64,000 nucleotides of DNA from Streptomyces dengpaensis (GTDB lineage Bacteria > Actinomycetota > Actinomycetes > Streptomycetales > Streptomycetaceae), in NCBI RefSeq assembly GCF_002946835.1, contig NZ_CP026652.1:7006001-7070000 (forward strand), read 5' to 3'. Position numbers and translations under genes: made by a program. Below, piece after piece: positions 1 to 8,315 of the stretch (positions are counted from its first letter, which is position 1; the number at the start of each line of letters is the position of its first letter). A model generated the notes under the pieces. It did not search any database. It had not been told where the DNA came from and saw nothing but the letters and a program-made list of their open reading frames with translations.

Positions 1-109
1 TGACTGAGAAGAGTGAATGCGACCATAAGCTCGTAGCTCCATTACTCCCTCCTCGTTACAGGTGATGCGGTCCGCTGCTGGGGATCGCTTTTGCCAACAA
101 GGAGGAATA

Positions 110-343
110 ATGATCAAGAAGGTCGTCGCCGCTGTGGCTGCCACGGGTGGTCTGGTTCTCGCGGGTGCGGGCCTGGCCGTCGCCGACAGTGGTGCCCAGG
201 GTGCCGCGGTGCACTCCCCGGGCGTCCTCTCCGGCAACGTCGTCCAGGTGCCCGTTCACGTCCCGGTGAACGTCTGCGGCAACACGATCTCGGTGATCGG
301 GCTGCTGAACCCCGCCTTCGGCAACACCTGCATCAACGACTGA
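110..343 (+). CDS. chpH: Short chaplin (ChpH-like surface protein)
   Basis: A 77-residue secreted protein with an Ala/Val-rich signal peptide (about residues 1-26, ending near ALA-VAD) followed by one chaplin domain. The domain has the hallmark GVLSGN motif, a hydrophobic beta-prone centre and two cysteines (in VCGN and NTCIND) that form the family's disulfide. Chaplins assemble into amyloid-like films that lower surface tension and coat aerial hyphae. The start at 110 follows a GGAGG ribosome site at 101-105; the longer frame from 62 has no such site. The short form plus an adjacent long chaplin matches the chpH-chpC pair of S. coelicolor, from memory. High confidence for the family, moderate for the exact paralogue. 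Confidence 0.93.
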   Translation: MIKKVVAAVAATGGLVLAGAGLAVADSGAQGAAVHSPGVLSGNVVQVPVHVPVNVCGNTISVIGLLNPAFGNTCIND

Positions 344-350
344 CGTTGTG

Positions 351-410
351 CCTCACCCCCGTGAGGGTCTGAGCCCCACGGAGGGCTGAGCCCCGTGAGG
401 GTCTGAGCCC
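351..410. repeat. Direct repeat and small hairpin after the short chaplin
   Basis: The 16-mer GTGAGGGTCTGAGCCC occurs at 361-376 and again at 395-410, with a related piece between them (34-bp spacing). CCTCAC-CCCC-GTGAGG at 351-366 can fold into a small hairpin 8 bp after the stop codon and may act as a weak terminator. This is one of several short arrays in the window that lie next to a stop codon. Confidence 0.6.
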
Positions 411-530
411 GTCGGCCTCGGTGCGCGCGCCATGCGCTCCGGGGCCGACCGGCTTTCCGCGCACGCGTCCGTCGGGTGCGTGTGCATTCCGGATGGTCCA
501 CGTCCCAAGGGCTAAGGCAGGGATACAGCA

Positions 531-1493
531 ATGCGACAGGTCACCCGCAAGGGCCTGATGACCGTGGCGGCCGCGACAGGCGTACTCGCCGCGACCGGCG
601 GCTACGCACACGCCGACTCGGGTGCGAACGGCTTCAGTTCGGACTCGCCCGGCGTGCTGTCGGGCAACACGGTGCAGGCGCCGGTGCACGCGCCGGTGAA
701 CGTCTGCGGCAACACCGTGAACGTCGTCGGGGTGCTCAATCCGGCGATGGGCAACACGTGCGTCAACCACGACGGCGGCTCGCACTCCGGCGGCTCGCAG
801 GCCGGTGGCCACGCCAGTGGCTCGCCGGGCGTCGGCTCCGGCAACCACGTCCAGGTGCCGGTCGACGCGCCGGTCAACGTCTGCGGCAACAGCGTCAACG
901 TGATCGGTATCGGCAACGCGGCGGCGGGCAACGACTGCGTGAACGGGACGGGTGGCGGTCACTCCACCACTCCGCCCGGCGGCGGTCACGAGACGCCGCC
1001 TCCGGGCGGACCCGGACAGCCGGGCGAGCCAGGTGAACCGGGTGAGCCGGGTGAGCCGAGCGAGCCGAGCGAGCCGAGCGAGCCAAGCGAGCCGGGTGAA
1101 CCGGGTCAGCCGGGTGAACCAGGTCAGCCGGGCGAGCCGGGTGAACCAGGTCAGCCGGGTCAGCCGGGTGAACCAGGTCAGCCGGGCGAGCCGGGTGAAC
1201 CAGGTCAGCCGGGCGAGCCGGGTGAACCAGGTCAGCCGGGTGAACCGGGTCAGCCAGGTGAACCAGGTGAACCGGGTCACCCCGGCCAGCCGCCCGCTCC
1301 GGGAGACGAGACGCCACCGGTCGACTCCTCGTACCCCAACCACCCGGGGGCGCAGTCCGTGACCCAGCCCGACGGCAGCGCACAGCTCGCCGACACCGGC
1401 GGTGACCTGCCGCTCGGGATGATCGTCCCCGCGGGCGCGGGCGCGCTGCTGGCCGGCGCCGTCCTCTACCGCAGGGCGCGATCGGCGGCGTAA
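531..1493 (+). CDS. chpC: Long chaplin with sortase signal (ChpC-like)
   Basis: A 320-residue wall-anchored chaplin. Residues 1-29 are a signal peptide. Two chaplin domains follow (about 35-80 and 97-142), each with an SPG(V)xSGN motif and paired cysteines. Residues about 160-255 are a low-complexity stalk of GEPGQP/GEPSEP repeats, and the C-terminus has an LADTG sortase motif, a hydrophobic segment and the basic tail RRARSAA. Class E sortases attach such proteins to peptidoglycan. The stalk is collagen-like in composition and, as I remember it, longer than in the S. coelicolor protein (about 260 aa); repeat-number variation could explain this. It lies 187 bp after the short chaplin, in the same direction. 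Confidence 0.92.
   Translation: MRQVTRKGLMTVAAATGVLAATGGYAHADSGANGFSSDSPGVLSGNTVQAPVHAPVNVCGNTVNVVGVLNPAMGNTCVNHDGGSHSGGSQAGGHASGSPGVGSGNHVQVPVDAPVNVCGNSVNVIGIGNAAAGNDCVNGTGGGHSTTPPGGGHETPPPGGPGQPGEPGEPGEPGEPSEPSEPSEPSEPGEPGQPGEPGQPGEPGEPGQPGQPGEPGQPGEPGEPGQPGEPGEPGQPGEPGQPGEPGEPGHPGQPPAPGDETPPVDSSYPNHPGAQSVTQPDGSAQLADTGGDLPLGMIVPAGAGALLAGAVLYRRARSAA
1012..1284 (+). repeat. In-frame GEPGQP-type repeat array in chpC stalk
   Basis: Tandem 9-bp and 18-bp units encode PGE/PGQ triplets (Gly-Glu-Pro, Gly-Gln-Pro, Ser-Glu-Pro). The period is a multiple of three, so copy-number change would alter stalk length without a frameshift. Confidence 0.85.
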
Positions 1494-1549
1494 GGGAAAC
1501 GGCACGAAACAGGAGAGCGACGCCACACCCTTCCCCGGTGGCGTACGGG

Positions 1550-1585
1550 AGCGGGCCCCGCCAGTGCAGGGCCCGCTACGTTTCA
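1550..1585. terminator. Terminator between convergent chpC and DUF5703 gene
   Basis: A 9-bp perfect stem (AGCGGGCCC at 1550-1558 with GGGCCCGCT at 1569-1577) and 10-nt loop lie between two convergent genes, so it probably serves both. Confidence 0.65.
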
Positions 1586-1596
1586 GTCACCCTTCG

Positions 1597-1785
1597 TCAC
1601 CACGTGGCGCGCACCTGGCGGATGATCCGCCGCCGCAGCCGCACCCGGCGGCTGCCGTCGCGGAGCAGGCTCAGGCGGTCCAACTCCCAGTGTCCGTACT
1701 CGGCATGGTCCGTCAGCAGGCGTGTGGCGTCCTTGCGGGAGACCCCGCGCGGTACGTACACGTCGACAAATTCGTATTCCGGCAT
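1597..1785 (-). CDS. DUF5703 family small protein
   Basis: A 62-residue protein, convergent with chpC. It opens with an acidic/aromatic segment (PEYEFVDVYVPRG) and ends with a strongly basic stretch (RRVRLRRRIIRQVR). I recognise it as the DUF5703 family, which is widespread in Streptomyces and has no assigned function. There is no signal peptide or membrane segment. The basic tail would suit nucleic-acid or membrane-surface binding, but that is inference. Confidence 0.75.
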   Translation of the reverse strand: MPEYEFVDVYVPRGVSRKDATRLLTDHAEYGHWELDRLSLLRDGSRRVRLRRRIIRQVRATW

Positions 1786-1819
1786 CGCATCTATTGTGCG
1801 GGCTGGTGCCCTGTACGGA

Positions 1820-1825
1820 TAGCGT
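1820..1825 (+). promoter_or_regulatory. Possible -10 element for leaderless mRNA at 1833
   Basis: TAGCGT sits 7 nt before the ATG at 1833 and there is no ribosome site, the arrangement of a leaderless Streptomyces transcript. The -35 is not clear. Confidence 0.4.
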
Positions 1826-1832
1826 CTGCACT

Positions 1833-2531
1833 ATGTCTGATGCTGCGCAGCCCACCGCTGCCGAGGTACGTGCCGCCGCCGAGGCGGTCAAGACCGCGCT
1901 CGACCGCCACCTGGCCGCGGTCGAGCGCAGGACGGGTGAAGACGACCCGGACGTCTACGAGGCGTTCAACGAGCTGGCCGCCGCGGCCGAGGAGTACGAC
2001 GAGCTCCTCTTCGACCGCTACGACGAGGTCACGCCCTTCGACATCCCCGGTGTCGAAGACACGCTGCCGCCGTACACGGGCCCCGAGGAGCCCCATGCGC
2101 TGAGCGTGCTGATCCGCCGGGACTACGCGGTGGTGGAGCCGCAGCGGCTGCTGGCGCAGGCGCAGCGGGTGGAGGCCGTGGACGAGGACGGGGCCACCGC
2201 CACGGAGGGCTTCGACGCGGCGTCCGGCACCGTCCACGGGGCCCTCGGAGTCCTGTTCGGCGAGTTCGAACCGGACGAGATCGCCTCCCGGCACAAGGAG
2301 TTCGGCCTGGAGGAGGGCGACTCCACACTCTGGGTGACCGCCGCGGACGAACCCGCCGAGCCAGGTGACTGGCTGGAGACACCGTTCGAGTCGGTCGACC
2401 CGCAGCGCGTGGTCTGCCGCTTCGACGTCAGCGCCGTCTTCGACGAGGAGTCGGAGGACGACGTCGACGAGGACCTGGAGGACGACCTCGATCCCGACGG
2501 CGATCTGGAGCCGCTGGACGCGGATCGCTGA
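1833..2531 (+). CDS. Conserved acidic hypothetical protein
   Basis: A 232-residue soluble protein, rich in Asp and Glu, with a very acidic C-terminus (about residues 205-232, alternating D/E). Residues 1-60 look helical (AEAVKTALDRHLAAVERR). I recognise no catalytic motif. Streptomyces genomes carry a syntenic homologue here with no known function. I place the start at 1833 because the homology-like, acidic sequence begins there, a TAGCGT -10-like hexamer lies 7 nt upstream, and the longer frame from 1722 adds a basic, unlikely N-terminus. It is convergent with the RecD2-like gene. Confidence 0.8.
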   Translation: MSDAAQPTAAEVRAAAEAVKTALDRHLAAVERRTGEDDPDVYEAFNELAAAAEEYDELLFDRYDEVTPFDIPGVEDTLPPYTGPEEPHALSVLIRRDYAVVEPQRLLAQAQRVEAVDEDGATATEGFDAASGTVHGALGVLFGEFEPDEIASRHKEFGLEEGDSTLWVTAADEPAEPGDWLETPFESVDPQRVVCRFDVSAVFDEESEDDVDEDLEDDLDPDGDLEPLDADR

Positions 2532-2577
2532 GGACAGCGAGTGCACCGCTGAGTACGGTGGGTCACTGAGGGCGTAC

Positions 2578-2615
2578 GAGGTGGCGGTCACCGGGGGATC
2601 GGTGGCCGCCACCTC
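2578..2615. terminator. Hairpin between convergent genes
   Basis: A 15-bp stem (2578-2592 with 2601-2615; one G-U pair) and 8-nt loop separate the acidic protein gene from the RecD2-like gene. Probably a two-way terminator; no U tract. Confidence 0.65.
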
Positions 2616-2662
2616 CGCGTCTACGGGACGGGGTGTTCGCGACGCGGCGTACGGGACAGGGG

Positions 2663-4933
2663 TCAGCCCGCGGCCGGTACCTGCGCCTTGAGCAGGGCCG
2701 GCAGGCGAGTGGTGCGCGGCTTCTGCGGGACCTCCGCCACCGCCCGCGGCAGGGCCTGCTCCACCCCGTGGACCACGGAGAGGTGACGCTCGGCCCGGCT
2801 GAAGGCGGTGTACACCCAGGGTCTGGTCAGGGTCTGCGCGGCATCGCCGGGGAGCACCACGACCGCGGCGGGCCAGTGCGTGCCCACCGCCTGGTGCGCC
2901 GTGAGCGCCCAGCCGTGCCGCACGGACTGCTCCACCCGCTCCTTCGGTACGACGACGGGGAGACCCGCGCACTCCAGGTGCAGCCCATCGGCGTCGGCCT
3001 TCACCACGTGCCCCGGCACCGAACGGCCGGGCGCGGCGGAGTACGCGATCCGGTCGCCCGGGTCGAAGCCGCCGAAGCGACCGGGGCCGGGGTTCAGCCG
3101 CTCCTTGAGCACGGCGTTCAGCGCGCGCGTGCCGGCCGCGCCGCCGTGCCCCGGCGTGATCACCTGCGTCTGCTCGGCCGGGATGCCGATCGCGCGCGGC
3201 ACCGAGTCCGCGACCAGCTGCACAGTGCGGTGCACCGCCTCGCCGGCGTCGCGCACCGGGACGACAACGACTTCCTTGCCGGGCGCCTCGACCTGGTTCA
3301 ACTCGCCGATCCCGATCCCGGAGACCAGCTCCCCGACCGGCCCGGGGTCCGGGGTCCGCGAGGCCACCTGCGGGCACACGCGGGCCGCGAGCAGGTCCGC
3401 GAAGACCCGCCCCGGGCCCGCCGACCACAGCAGCCCCAGGTCGCCGCTCAGCACCAGCCGCGCGCCGTCCGGCAGCGACTCGGCGAGCACGGCCGCCGTC
3501 TCGACGTCGAGCTGCGGCGCGTCGAGGAGGACGAGGAGGTCGAGGTCCAGGGCACCGTCCGCGTCCCGGCCGGGCCCTTCGGTGCCGGAGAGCAGACCGG
3601 CGACGGTGACCACGGCCCGGCCGTGCCCGTCGCCCCCGTGGACGCCGGTGACCGGAGAGGCACCCGGAGCCAGGTCGTCGCCCGAGCCGTCCGCCCGCGC
3701 AACCGAAGGGCCGTCCGCAGCGCCGTCCACCGTGCCGTCCGCCGCGGCGAGCAGCGCGGCGAAGCGGTGGCGGCCGTCCGGCGTATGGGTGGCCGCGTAG
3801 GCGCGCAGGCCCAGGCGCGTGGCCGTCGCGACCAGCGCCGCCGGTTCCGCGCGGGACGCCTCGCCGCCGGTGTGCAGGACCAGGCCGGCACCCGCGACCG
3901 CGCGGATCAGCTCCGCGGCGGAGCGGGTGGCCGAAGAGGCGGCCTGCTCCCAGCCGGCGGCCGAACCTTCCTCCTTCGGCACGGAGTTCATCACGCGGGC
4001 CAGTCCGTCGGCGAGGCTCTCCTCGGCCAGCGCGTACCGCTCCAGACCGATGAGGACGCGGACCGGGCGCTCCTCGGACTCCTCGGCTCCCTCCTCGCGC
4101 GCGGGGGCGGCCGTGTCGAGCGCGTCCTGGAAGACCAGGGCCTCGCCCTCCGCGAGGGTGCTCTGGACGGCCGCGTCCGGGTCCGGCACCGAGCGCTGGG
4201 CGAGTGCGGCGGTGAGCGCCGGGGCGTCGAGGGCGGTGTGCCCGGCCAGGGCCGCCTGCTCCAGGAGCCAGACGGTGAGTGCCCGGCCGCGCCGCTCGTC
4301 GTCCGGGCCGCACGCCGCGCCGAGCAGCGCCCGCGCGAAGCCGTCCGCCTGCTCCGGCCGCACCCCGGCGACCCGCAGCAACTGCCAAGGGTCTTCGCGC
4401 AGTTGCCCGTCGGCGCCCTCGCCCAGGGCCACGAGGACCTGCGGCGCGAGTGCGTCGGGGGCGCCGCCCTCGGTCAGCACGGCGTGTACGGCCTCGACGG
4501 TCTCCGGCGCGACGGTCGACGCCGGCACCGAAGGCGCGGCGGCCGGGGCGACCACGGGCTGCGGCCGCCGCACGGGCTCCTGCTCGACCCTGCGCGGCGC
4601 GGGCTCGGGCTCGCGGTACGCCGTGGCCACGGGCTTCGCGCCGCTCTCCACGACCCGCACCGCCGCCAGCAGGTCCGCGGCCTTCCCGCTCAGCTTGGCA
4701 CCGGCCTCGATCGGCCCCTGCTTCTCCGCCTTCCGCTGCTCGATCCGCTCCCGCTCAAGCCGCTGGGCCGCCAGCTCGGCCTCGGCCTCGGACAACTGGG
4801 CGGCGCCTTCGGACGCTTGGGTCCCTTCGGCGGCTTCCGCGTCGGCGCCCTCGGCCTCGGGGGCCTGGGCGGTCGTGTCCGCGCCCGGCGCCCCCGGCTC
4901 CGCGTCGTCCGTGGTCTCGGACTCCGTGCTCAC
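2663..4933 (-). CDS. RecD2-like helix-hairpin-helix protein with degraded ATPase motifs
   Basis: A 756-residue protein. Residues 1-130 are acidic and partly coiled-coil. Residues about 176-250 (EDPWQLLRVAGVRPEQADGF...) resemble the helix-hairpin-helix region of RecD2 helicases. Residues about 345-515 follow the RecD AAA fold, but the Walker A position reads LHTGGEASRAEP, with no GKT, and the Walker B position reads LLVLLDAPQLD, with no DE pair. Residues about 640-750 resemble the UvrD/RecD C2 domain (WALTAHQAVGTHWPAAVVVLP, then AFSRAERHLSVVHG). It probably binds DNA but is unlikely to hydrolyse ATP. The GTG start overlaps the aldo/keto reductase stop by 4 bp, so the two are likely translationally coupled. 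Confidence 0.8.
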   Translation of the reverse strand: MSTESETTDDAEPGAPGADTTAQAPEAEGADAEAAEGTQASEGAAQLSEAEAELAAQRLERERIEQRKAEKQGPIEAGAKLSGKAADLLAAVRVVESGAKPVATAYREPEPAPRRVEQEPVRRPQPVVAPAAAPSVPASTVAPETVEAVHAVLTEGGAPDALAPQVLVALGEGADGQLREDPWQLLRVAGVRPEQADGFARALLGAACGPDDERRGRALTVWLLEQAALAGHTALDAPALTAALAQRSVPDPDAAVQSTLAEGEALVFQDALDTAAPAREEGAEESEERPVRVLIGLERYALAEESLADGLARVMNSVPKEEGSAAGWEQAASSATRSAAELIRAVAGAGLVLHTGGEASRAEPAALVATATRLGLRAYAATHTPDGRHRFAALLAAADGTVDGAADGPSVARADGSGDDLAPGASPVTGVHGGDGHGRAVVTVAGLLSGTEGPGRDADGALDLDLLVLLDAPQLDVETAAVLAESLPDGARLVLSGDLGLLWSAGPGRVFADLLAARVCPQVASRTPDPGPVGELVSGIGIGELNQVEAPGKEVVVVPVRDAGEAVHRTVQLVADSVPRAIGIPAEQTQVITPGHGGAAGTRALNAVLKERLNPGPGRFGGFDPGDRIAYSAAPGRSVPGHVVKADADGLHLECAGLPVVVPKERVEQSVRHGWALTAHQAVGTHWPAAVVVLPGDAAQTLTRPWVYTAFSRAERHLSVVHGVEQALPRAVAEVPQKPRTTRLPALLKAQVPAAG

Positions 4934-5913
4934 AGCGTGCTCCAGTCGTGATCGGGATAGTGGTGCACCGGTGCCGACACATCGTCGAGCGCCCGGCAGA
5001 TCTCGTCAGGAAGACTAAGCGCCTCCACTGACAACGCGGCCGTGAGCTGCTGCGCGGTGCGCGCGCCGACGATGGGGGCGGTGACGCCGGGCCGGTCGCG
5101 GACCCAGGCGAGAGCCACCTGGAGCGGGGTCACCGCGAGGCCGTCCGCCGCGGTCGCCACGGCGTCCACGATGCTGCTCGCCGTGTCGTCGAGGTACGGC
5201 GCGACGAAGGGCGCGAGGTGCTCCGAGCCGCCCCGGGAGTCGGACGGTGTCCCGTTGCGGTACTTGCCCGTGAGCACGCCCCGCCCGAGCGGCGAGGAGG
5301 GGAGCAGGCCCACGCCCAGGTCGAGGGCGGCGGGCAGCACTTCCCGTTCGACGCCGCGCTGCAGCAGCGAGTACTCCATCTGCGTACTGGCCAGACGCGC
5401 CCGTATCCCCGGCACCGCGAGCTGCCAGGTGGCCGCCTTGGCGAGCTGCCAGCCGCAGAAGTTGGACACGCCCGCGTAGCGCGCGCGACCGCTGCTGACC
5501 GCCAGGTCGAGCGCCTGGAGGGTCTCGTCGAGGGGCGTGTCGGGGTCGTACGCGTGGACGTGCCACAGGTCCACGTAGTCCGTGCCGAGGCGCGCGAGAG
5601 AGGCGTCGAGGGCGGACAGCAGATGGCCGCGCGAGCCGTCGAAGCGGCGGTCCGGGTCGGGCACGCTCCCCGCCTTCGTCGAGATGACCAGGTCCCGGCG
5701 CGGCACGAGCCCTTCTGTGAGGCGTCCCAGCAGATATTCGGCCTCCCCGTCCCCGTACACGTCCGCGGTGTCGACGAGGCTTCCGCCCGCCTCCCAGAAC
5801 ACCTTCAAGAGGTCCGCGGCGTCATGCTCGTCGGTGTCCCGCCCCCACGTCAGGGTGCCGAGTCCGATCCGGGACACACGCAGGCCGGTACGGCCGAGAT
5901 GCCTCTGCTCCAT
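4930..5913 (-). CDS. Aldo/keto reductase
   Basis: A 327-residue NAD(P)H-dependent oxidoreductase of the AKR superfamily (TIM barrel). The start, MEQRHLGRTGLRVSRIGLGT, is the classic family N-terminus. The tetrad is visible: Asp and Tyr in VDTADVYGDGE, Lys in ISTKAG and His in LWHVHA. The cofactor-binding end (TPLQVALAWVRDRPGVTAPIVGAR) is also present. The substrate cannot be told from sequence. The start at 5913 is preferred to 5964 because the family sequence begins there. It is upstream of, and overlaps, the RecD2-like gene, and diverges from the F420-type oxidoreductase gene. Confidence 0.93.
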   Translation of the reverse strand: MEQRHLGRTGLRVSRIGLGTLTWGRDTDEHDAADLLKVFWEAGGSLVDTADVYGDGEAEYLLGRLTEGLVPRRDLVISTKAGSVPDPDRRFDGSRGHLLSALDASLARLGTDYVDLWHVHAYDPDTPLDETLQALDLAVSSGRARYAGVSNFCGWQLAKAATWQLAVPGIRARLASTQMEYSLLQRGVEREVLPAALDLGVGLLPSSPLGRGVLTGKYRNGTPSDSRGGSEHLAPFVAPYLDDTASSIVDAVATAADGLAVTPLQVALAWVRDRPGVTAPIVGARTAQQLTAALSVEALSLPDEICRALDDVSAPVHHYPDHDWSTL

Positions 5914-6094
5914 GGACGCCGAGATTACTGGCCAGAGCTGGTGCCGTGGGTTGCCTGTGGACAACCGATTTCCTGCCCGTCGATGGCGGGCAGCGCCTGC
6001 TCGCAGCCGCGCCGGGAACGGCCTGCCGCATCCGGCACCCCCGCGCTAAGGTCTCCGCACAAGGGACGTTACTGCTCGGTAAGGGGAATGGGCC

Positions 6095-7150
6095 ATGCAG
6101 CTCGGGATCAACCTCGGTTACTGGGGCGCCGGAATGGACGCGGACAATCTCGCCGTCGCCCAGGAGGCCGACCGGCTCGGATACGCCGTCTGCTGGGCCG
6201 CCGAGGCCTACGGCTCGGACGCGGCGACCGTGCTCAGCTGGGTCGCCGCCCAGACCGAGCGCATTGATGTCGGCTCGGCCATCTTCCAGATCCCGGCCCG
6301 TCAGCCCGCGATGACCGCGATGACCGCCGCGACCCTGGACTCCCTGTCGGGCGGCCGGTTCCGTCTCGGCCTCGGCGTCTCGGGGCCGCAGGTCTCCGAG
6401 GGCTGGTACGGCGTCAAGTTCGACAAGCCGCTGGCGCGCACCCGCGAGTACGTGGAGATCGTACGGAAGGCGATGACGCGGGAGCGGCTCTCGTACGAGG
6501 GCGAGCACTGGACGCTGCCCCTGCCGGGCGGCCCGGGCAAGCCGCTCAAGCTCACCGTGCACCCCGAGCGCGAGCACATCCCGCTGTACATCGCCGCGAT
6601 CGGCCCCAATAACCTGGAGCAGACCGGCGAGATCGCCGACGGCGCGCTGCTCATCTTCCCCTCGGCCGAGCACCTCGAGGACACCGCGATCAAGCATCTG
6701 CGCGCGGGCCGCGAGAAGGCCGGCACGACCATGGAGGGCTTCGACGTCTGCCCGACGCTGCCGCTGGCGCTCGGCGAGGACAAGGACGTGACCGCGCTGG
6801 CCGACATGTTCCGGCCCTACACCGCGCTGTACGTCGGCGGCATGGGCAGCCGTAAGCAGAACTTCTACAACCAGCTCGCCCAGCGCATGGGCTACGAGAA
6901 GGAAGCCGCCGAGATCCAGGACAAGTACCTGTCCGGCGACAAGGAGGGCGCGGCCGCCGCCGTCCCTCACGCACTGATCGACCAGACGACCCTGCTCGGC
7001 TCCGTCGACCGCATCGCCGACCGTATGAAGGCGTACGCCGAGGCCGGGGTCACCACGCTGACCCTGGCCCCCGCGGGCTTCACCCTCGACGACCGCATCG
7101 CCTCGCTCCGGGCCGGTTCCGAAGCCCTGGAGCGGGCCGGGCTCGCCTAA
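6095..7150 (+). CDS. LLM-class F420-dependent oxidoreductase
   Basis: A 351-residue luciferase-like monooxygenase-fold protein (MQLGINLGYWGAGMDADNL at the N-terminus; LDSLSGGRFRLGLGVSG at about 88-104), typical of actinobacterial enzymes that use coenzyme F420 rather than FMN. It resembles the group with mycobacterial Rv3520c. The last 60 residues carry the usual LLGSVDRIADRMKAYAEAGVTTLTL helix-strand. A ribosome site, AAGGGGA, precedes the ATG. The substrate is unknown. A TAAGGT hexamer at 6047 could be the -10 of its promoter in the 181-bp divergent region shared with the aldo/keto reductase. Confidence 0.92.
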   Translation: MQLGINLGYWGAGMDADNLAVAQEADRLGYAVCWAAEAYGSDAATVLSWVAAQTERIDVGSAIFQIPARQPAMTAMTAATLDSLSGGRFRLGLGVSGPQVSEGWYGVKFDKPLARTREYVEIVRKAMTRERLSYEGEHWTLPLPGGPGKPLKLTVHPEREHIPLYIAAIGPNNLEQTGEIADGALLIFPSAEHLEDTAIKHLRAGREKAGTTMEGFDVCPTLPLALGEDKDVTALADMFRPYTALYVGGMGSRKQNFYNQLAQRMGYEKEAAEIQDKYLSGDKEGAAAAVPHALIDQTTLLGSVDRIADRMKAYAEAGVTTLTLAPAGFTLDDRIASLRAGSEALERAGLA

Positions 7151-7183
7151 CACACGAAGCAGCGGGCCGGAGGAGGGTTTCTG

Positions 7184-7224
7184 CGGCCGTGGTGGGGGCT
7201 CGGAGGTCTTCCCCGCCACGGCCG
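7184..7224 (+). terminator. Hairpin after the F420-dependent oxidoreductase gene
   Basis: A 14-bp stem (7184-7197 with 7211-7224, one G-U pair) and 13-nt loop, 33 bp after the stop codon. Probably a terminator. Confidence 0.65.
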
Positions 7225-7378
7225 TCACGGGGATCAACGCCTCGGCGCCCCCTTGGTTACGCGTCTCGGGCCCTCTCGTCATCCATCGTTCGGCGGATTT
7301 GTCCGACACATCTCTTGCCGCGCTCCTGACATCCCATTTGACTCGTTTTCTGCGCAACCCTGCAGAAAGGTGTCAGTG

Positions 7379-8167
7379 ATGCTTTCGGCCAAGAGTCTGT
7401 TTCAGGAGATCCTCGACAACGACGAGTCCTTCCGGCTCTTCTGCTCCATCGCCGCCAGTGGGGAGTCGCAAGGGGGCTGGGAGAACGCCCGGATCGCCGC
7501 GCTCGTCCCGCAGAGCGAGCGCGCCCTCGCGCCCAAGATCACCCGGCACGGCGCCGACGAGGACAAACACGGGCGGATCTTCAACGCCCTCATGAAGAAG
7601 CGCGGCCTCGAACCCGTCGAGGTCCCGCCCGACACCGACTACACCATGCTCCTGGAGCGGCACGGCATCGGCCTCGCGCACGAGAAGCTCAAGGGCGACC
7701 AGCCGCTCACCGTGCAGGACATCGTCGTCTATCTCTCGCACAGCCGGGTCACCGAGCAGCGTGCCTCCGAGGAGATGGAGCTGCTGCGCGAGCACTTCAC
7801 GGATCACCCCGACATCGGCCGCGCCGTGAAGATGATCTCCAATGACGAGGACAACCACCTCGCCTACTGCCACGAGGAGCTGCTGCGTTTCGCGACCGCC
7901 GGACATGGTCGCGCCATCCAGCGGACGCTGCGCGAATGCGCCCTGGCCGAGATCCGCATCTACCGGGACGTCAGCCTCGCCGTGATGGCCCACATGGGGC
8001 GCATCCTCGGCTGGTCCAGGGCCAAGGCGGCGGTGCTCGCCGCGGGCATCCACGCCGTGTACGCGTACGAGCGCGTCTTCGGCTGGCGCCGGATGGTGTC
8101 CCTGAAGATGCCCGAGCGCCGCGACGCGCTCGGCGGCCCCTCGACCACGGCTCCCGAGTTCGCGTAA
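7379..8167 (+). CDS. Ferritin-like di-iron protein
   Basis: A 262-residue, all-helical protein. Two Glu-x-x-His pairs (in GADEDKHGRIF at about residue 60 and SNDEDNHLAYC at about 158) together with other acidic residues (TEQRASEEMELL) match the metal ligands of ferritin-like/rubrerythrin-type four-helix bundles. The function may be iron handling or peroxide reduction; no rubredoxin domain is present. The ATG at 7379 follows AGAAAGG at 7365-7371; a GTG at 7376 is nearly as good. The long upstream frame from 7253 lacks support. Conserved in Streptomyces at this locus. Confidence 0.8.
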   Translation: MLSAKSLFQEILDNDESFRLFCSIAASGESQGGWENARIAALVPQSERALAPKITRHGADEDKHGRIFNALMKKRGLEPVEVPPDTDYTMLLERHGIGLAHEKLKGDQPLTVQDIVVYLSHSRVTEQRASEEMELLREHFTDHPDIGRAVKMISNDEDNHLAYCHEELLRFATAGHGRAIQRTLRECALAEIRIYRDVSLAVMAHMGRILGWSRAKAAVLAAGIHAVYAYERVFGWRRMVSLKMPERRDALGGPSTTAPEFA

Positions 8168-8191
8168 ACCCGCGCCACGCGCGCGTGCAGC

Positions 8192-8315
8192 CCGATCACC
8201 CCCGCCGTTTCCCGATCACCGTCACCCCCGCCGTTTCCCGATCACTGTCACGCCCGCCGTTTCCCGATCACCGTGACCTCCGCCGTTTCCCGGTCACAGC
8301 CACCCCCGCCGCTTG
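8192..8315. repeat. 26-bp tandem repeat overlapping the end of corA
   Basis: The unit (about CCCGCCGTTTCCCGATCACCGTCA plus 2 bp) recurs with an exact 26-bp period: the GTTTCCC core starts at 8207, 8233, 8259 and 8285, and a diverged fifth copy (8311) is inside the last codons of corA. Each copy carries the TCA that is corA's stop on the minus strand, so it looks like repeated duplication of the gene end. Confidence 0.9.

Noticed and set aside
1791-4388. 865-aa minus-strand frame running through the acidic protein gene and RecD2-like gene
   Set aside because: Crosses two supported genes in another frame; A/R/G-rich shadow.
8192-8315. CRISPR array
   Set aside because: Units are adjacent with no spacers, so this is a simple tandem repeat; the same applies to 27939-28004, 32605-32974 and 58083-58240.
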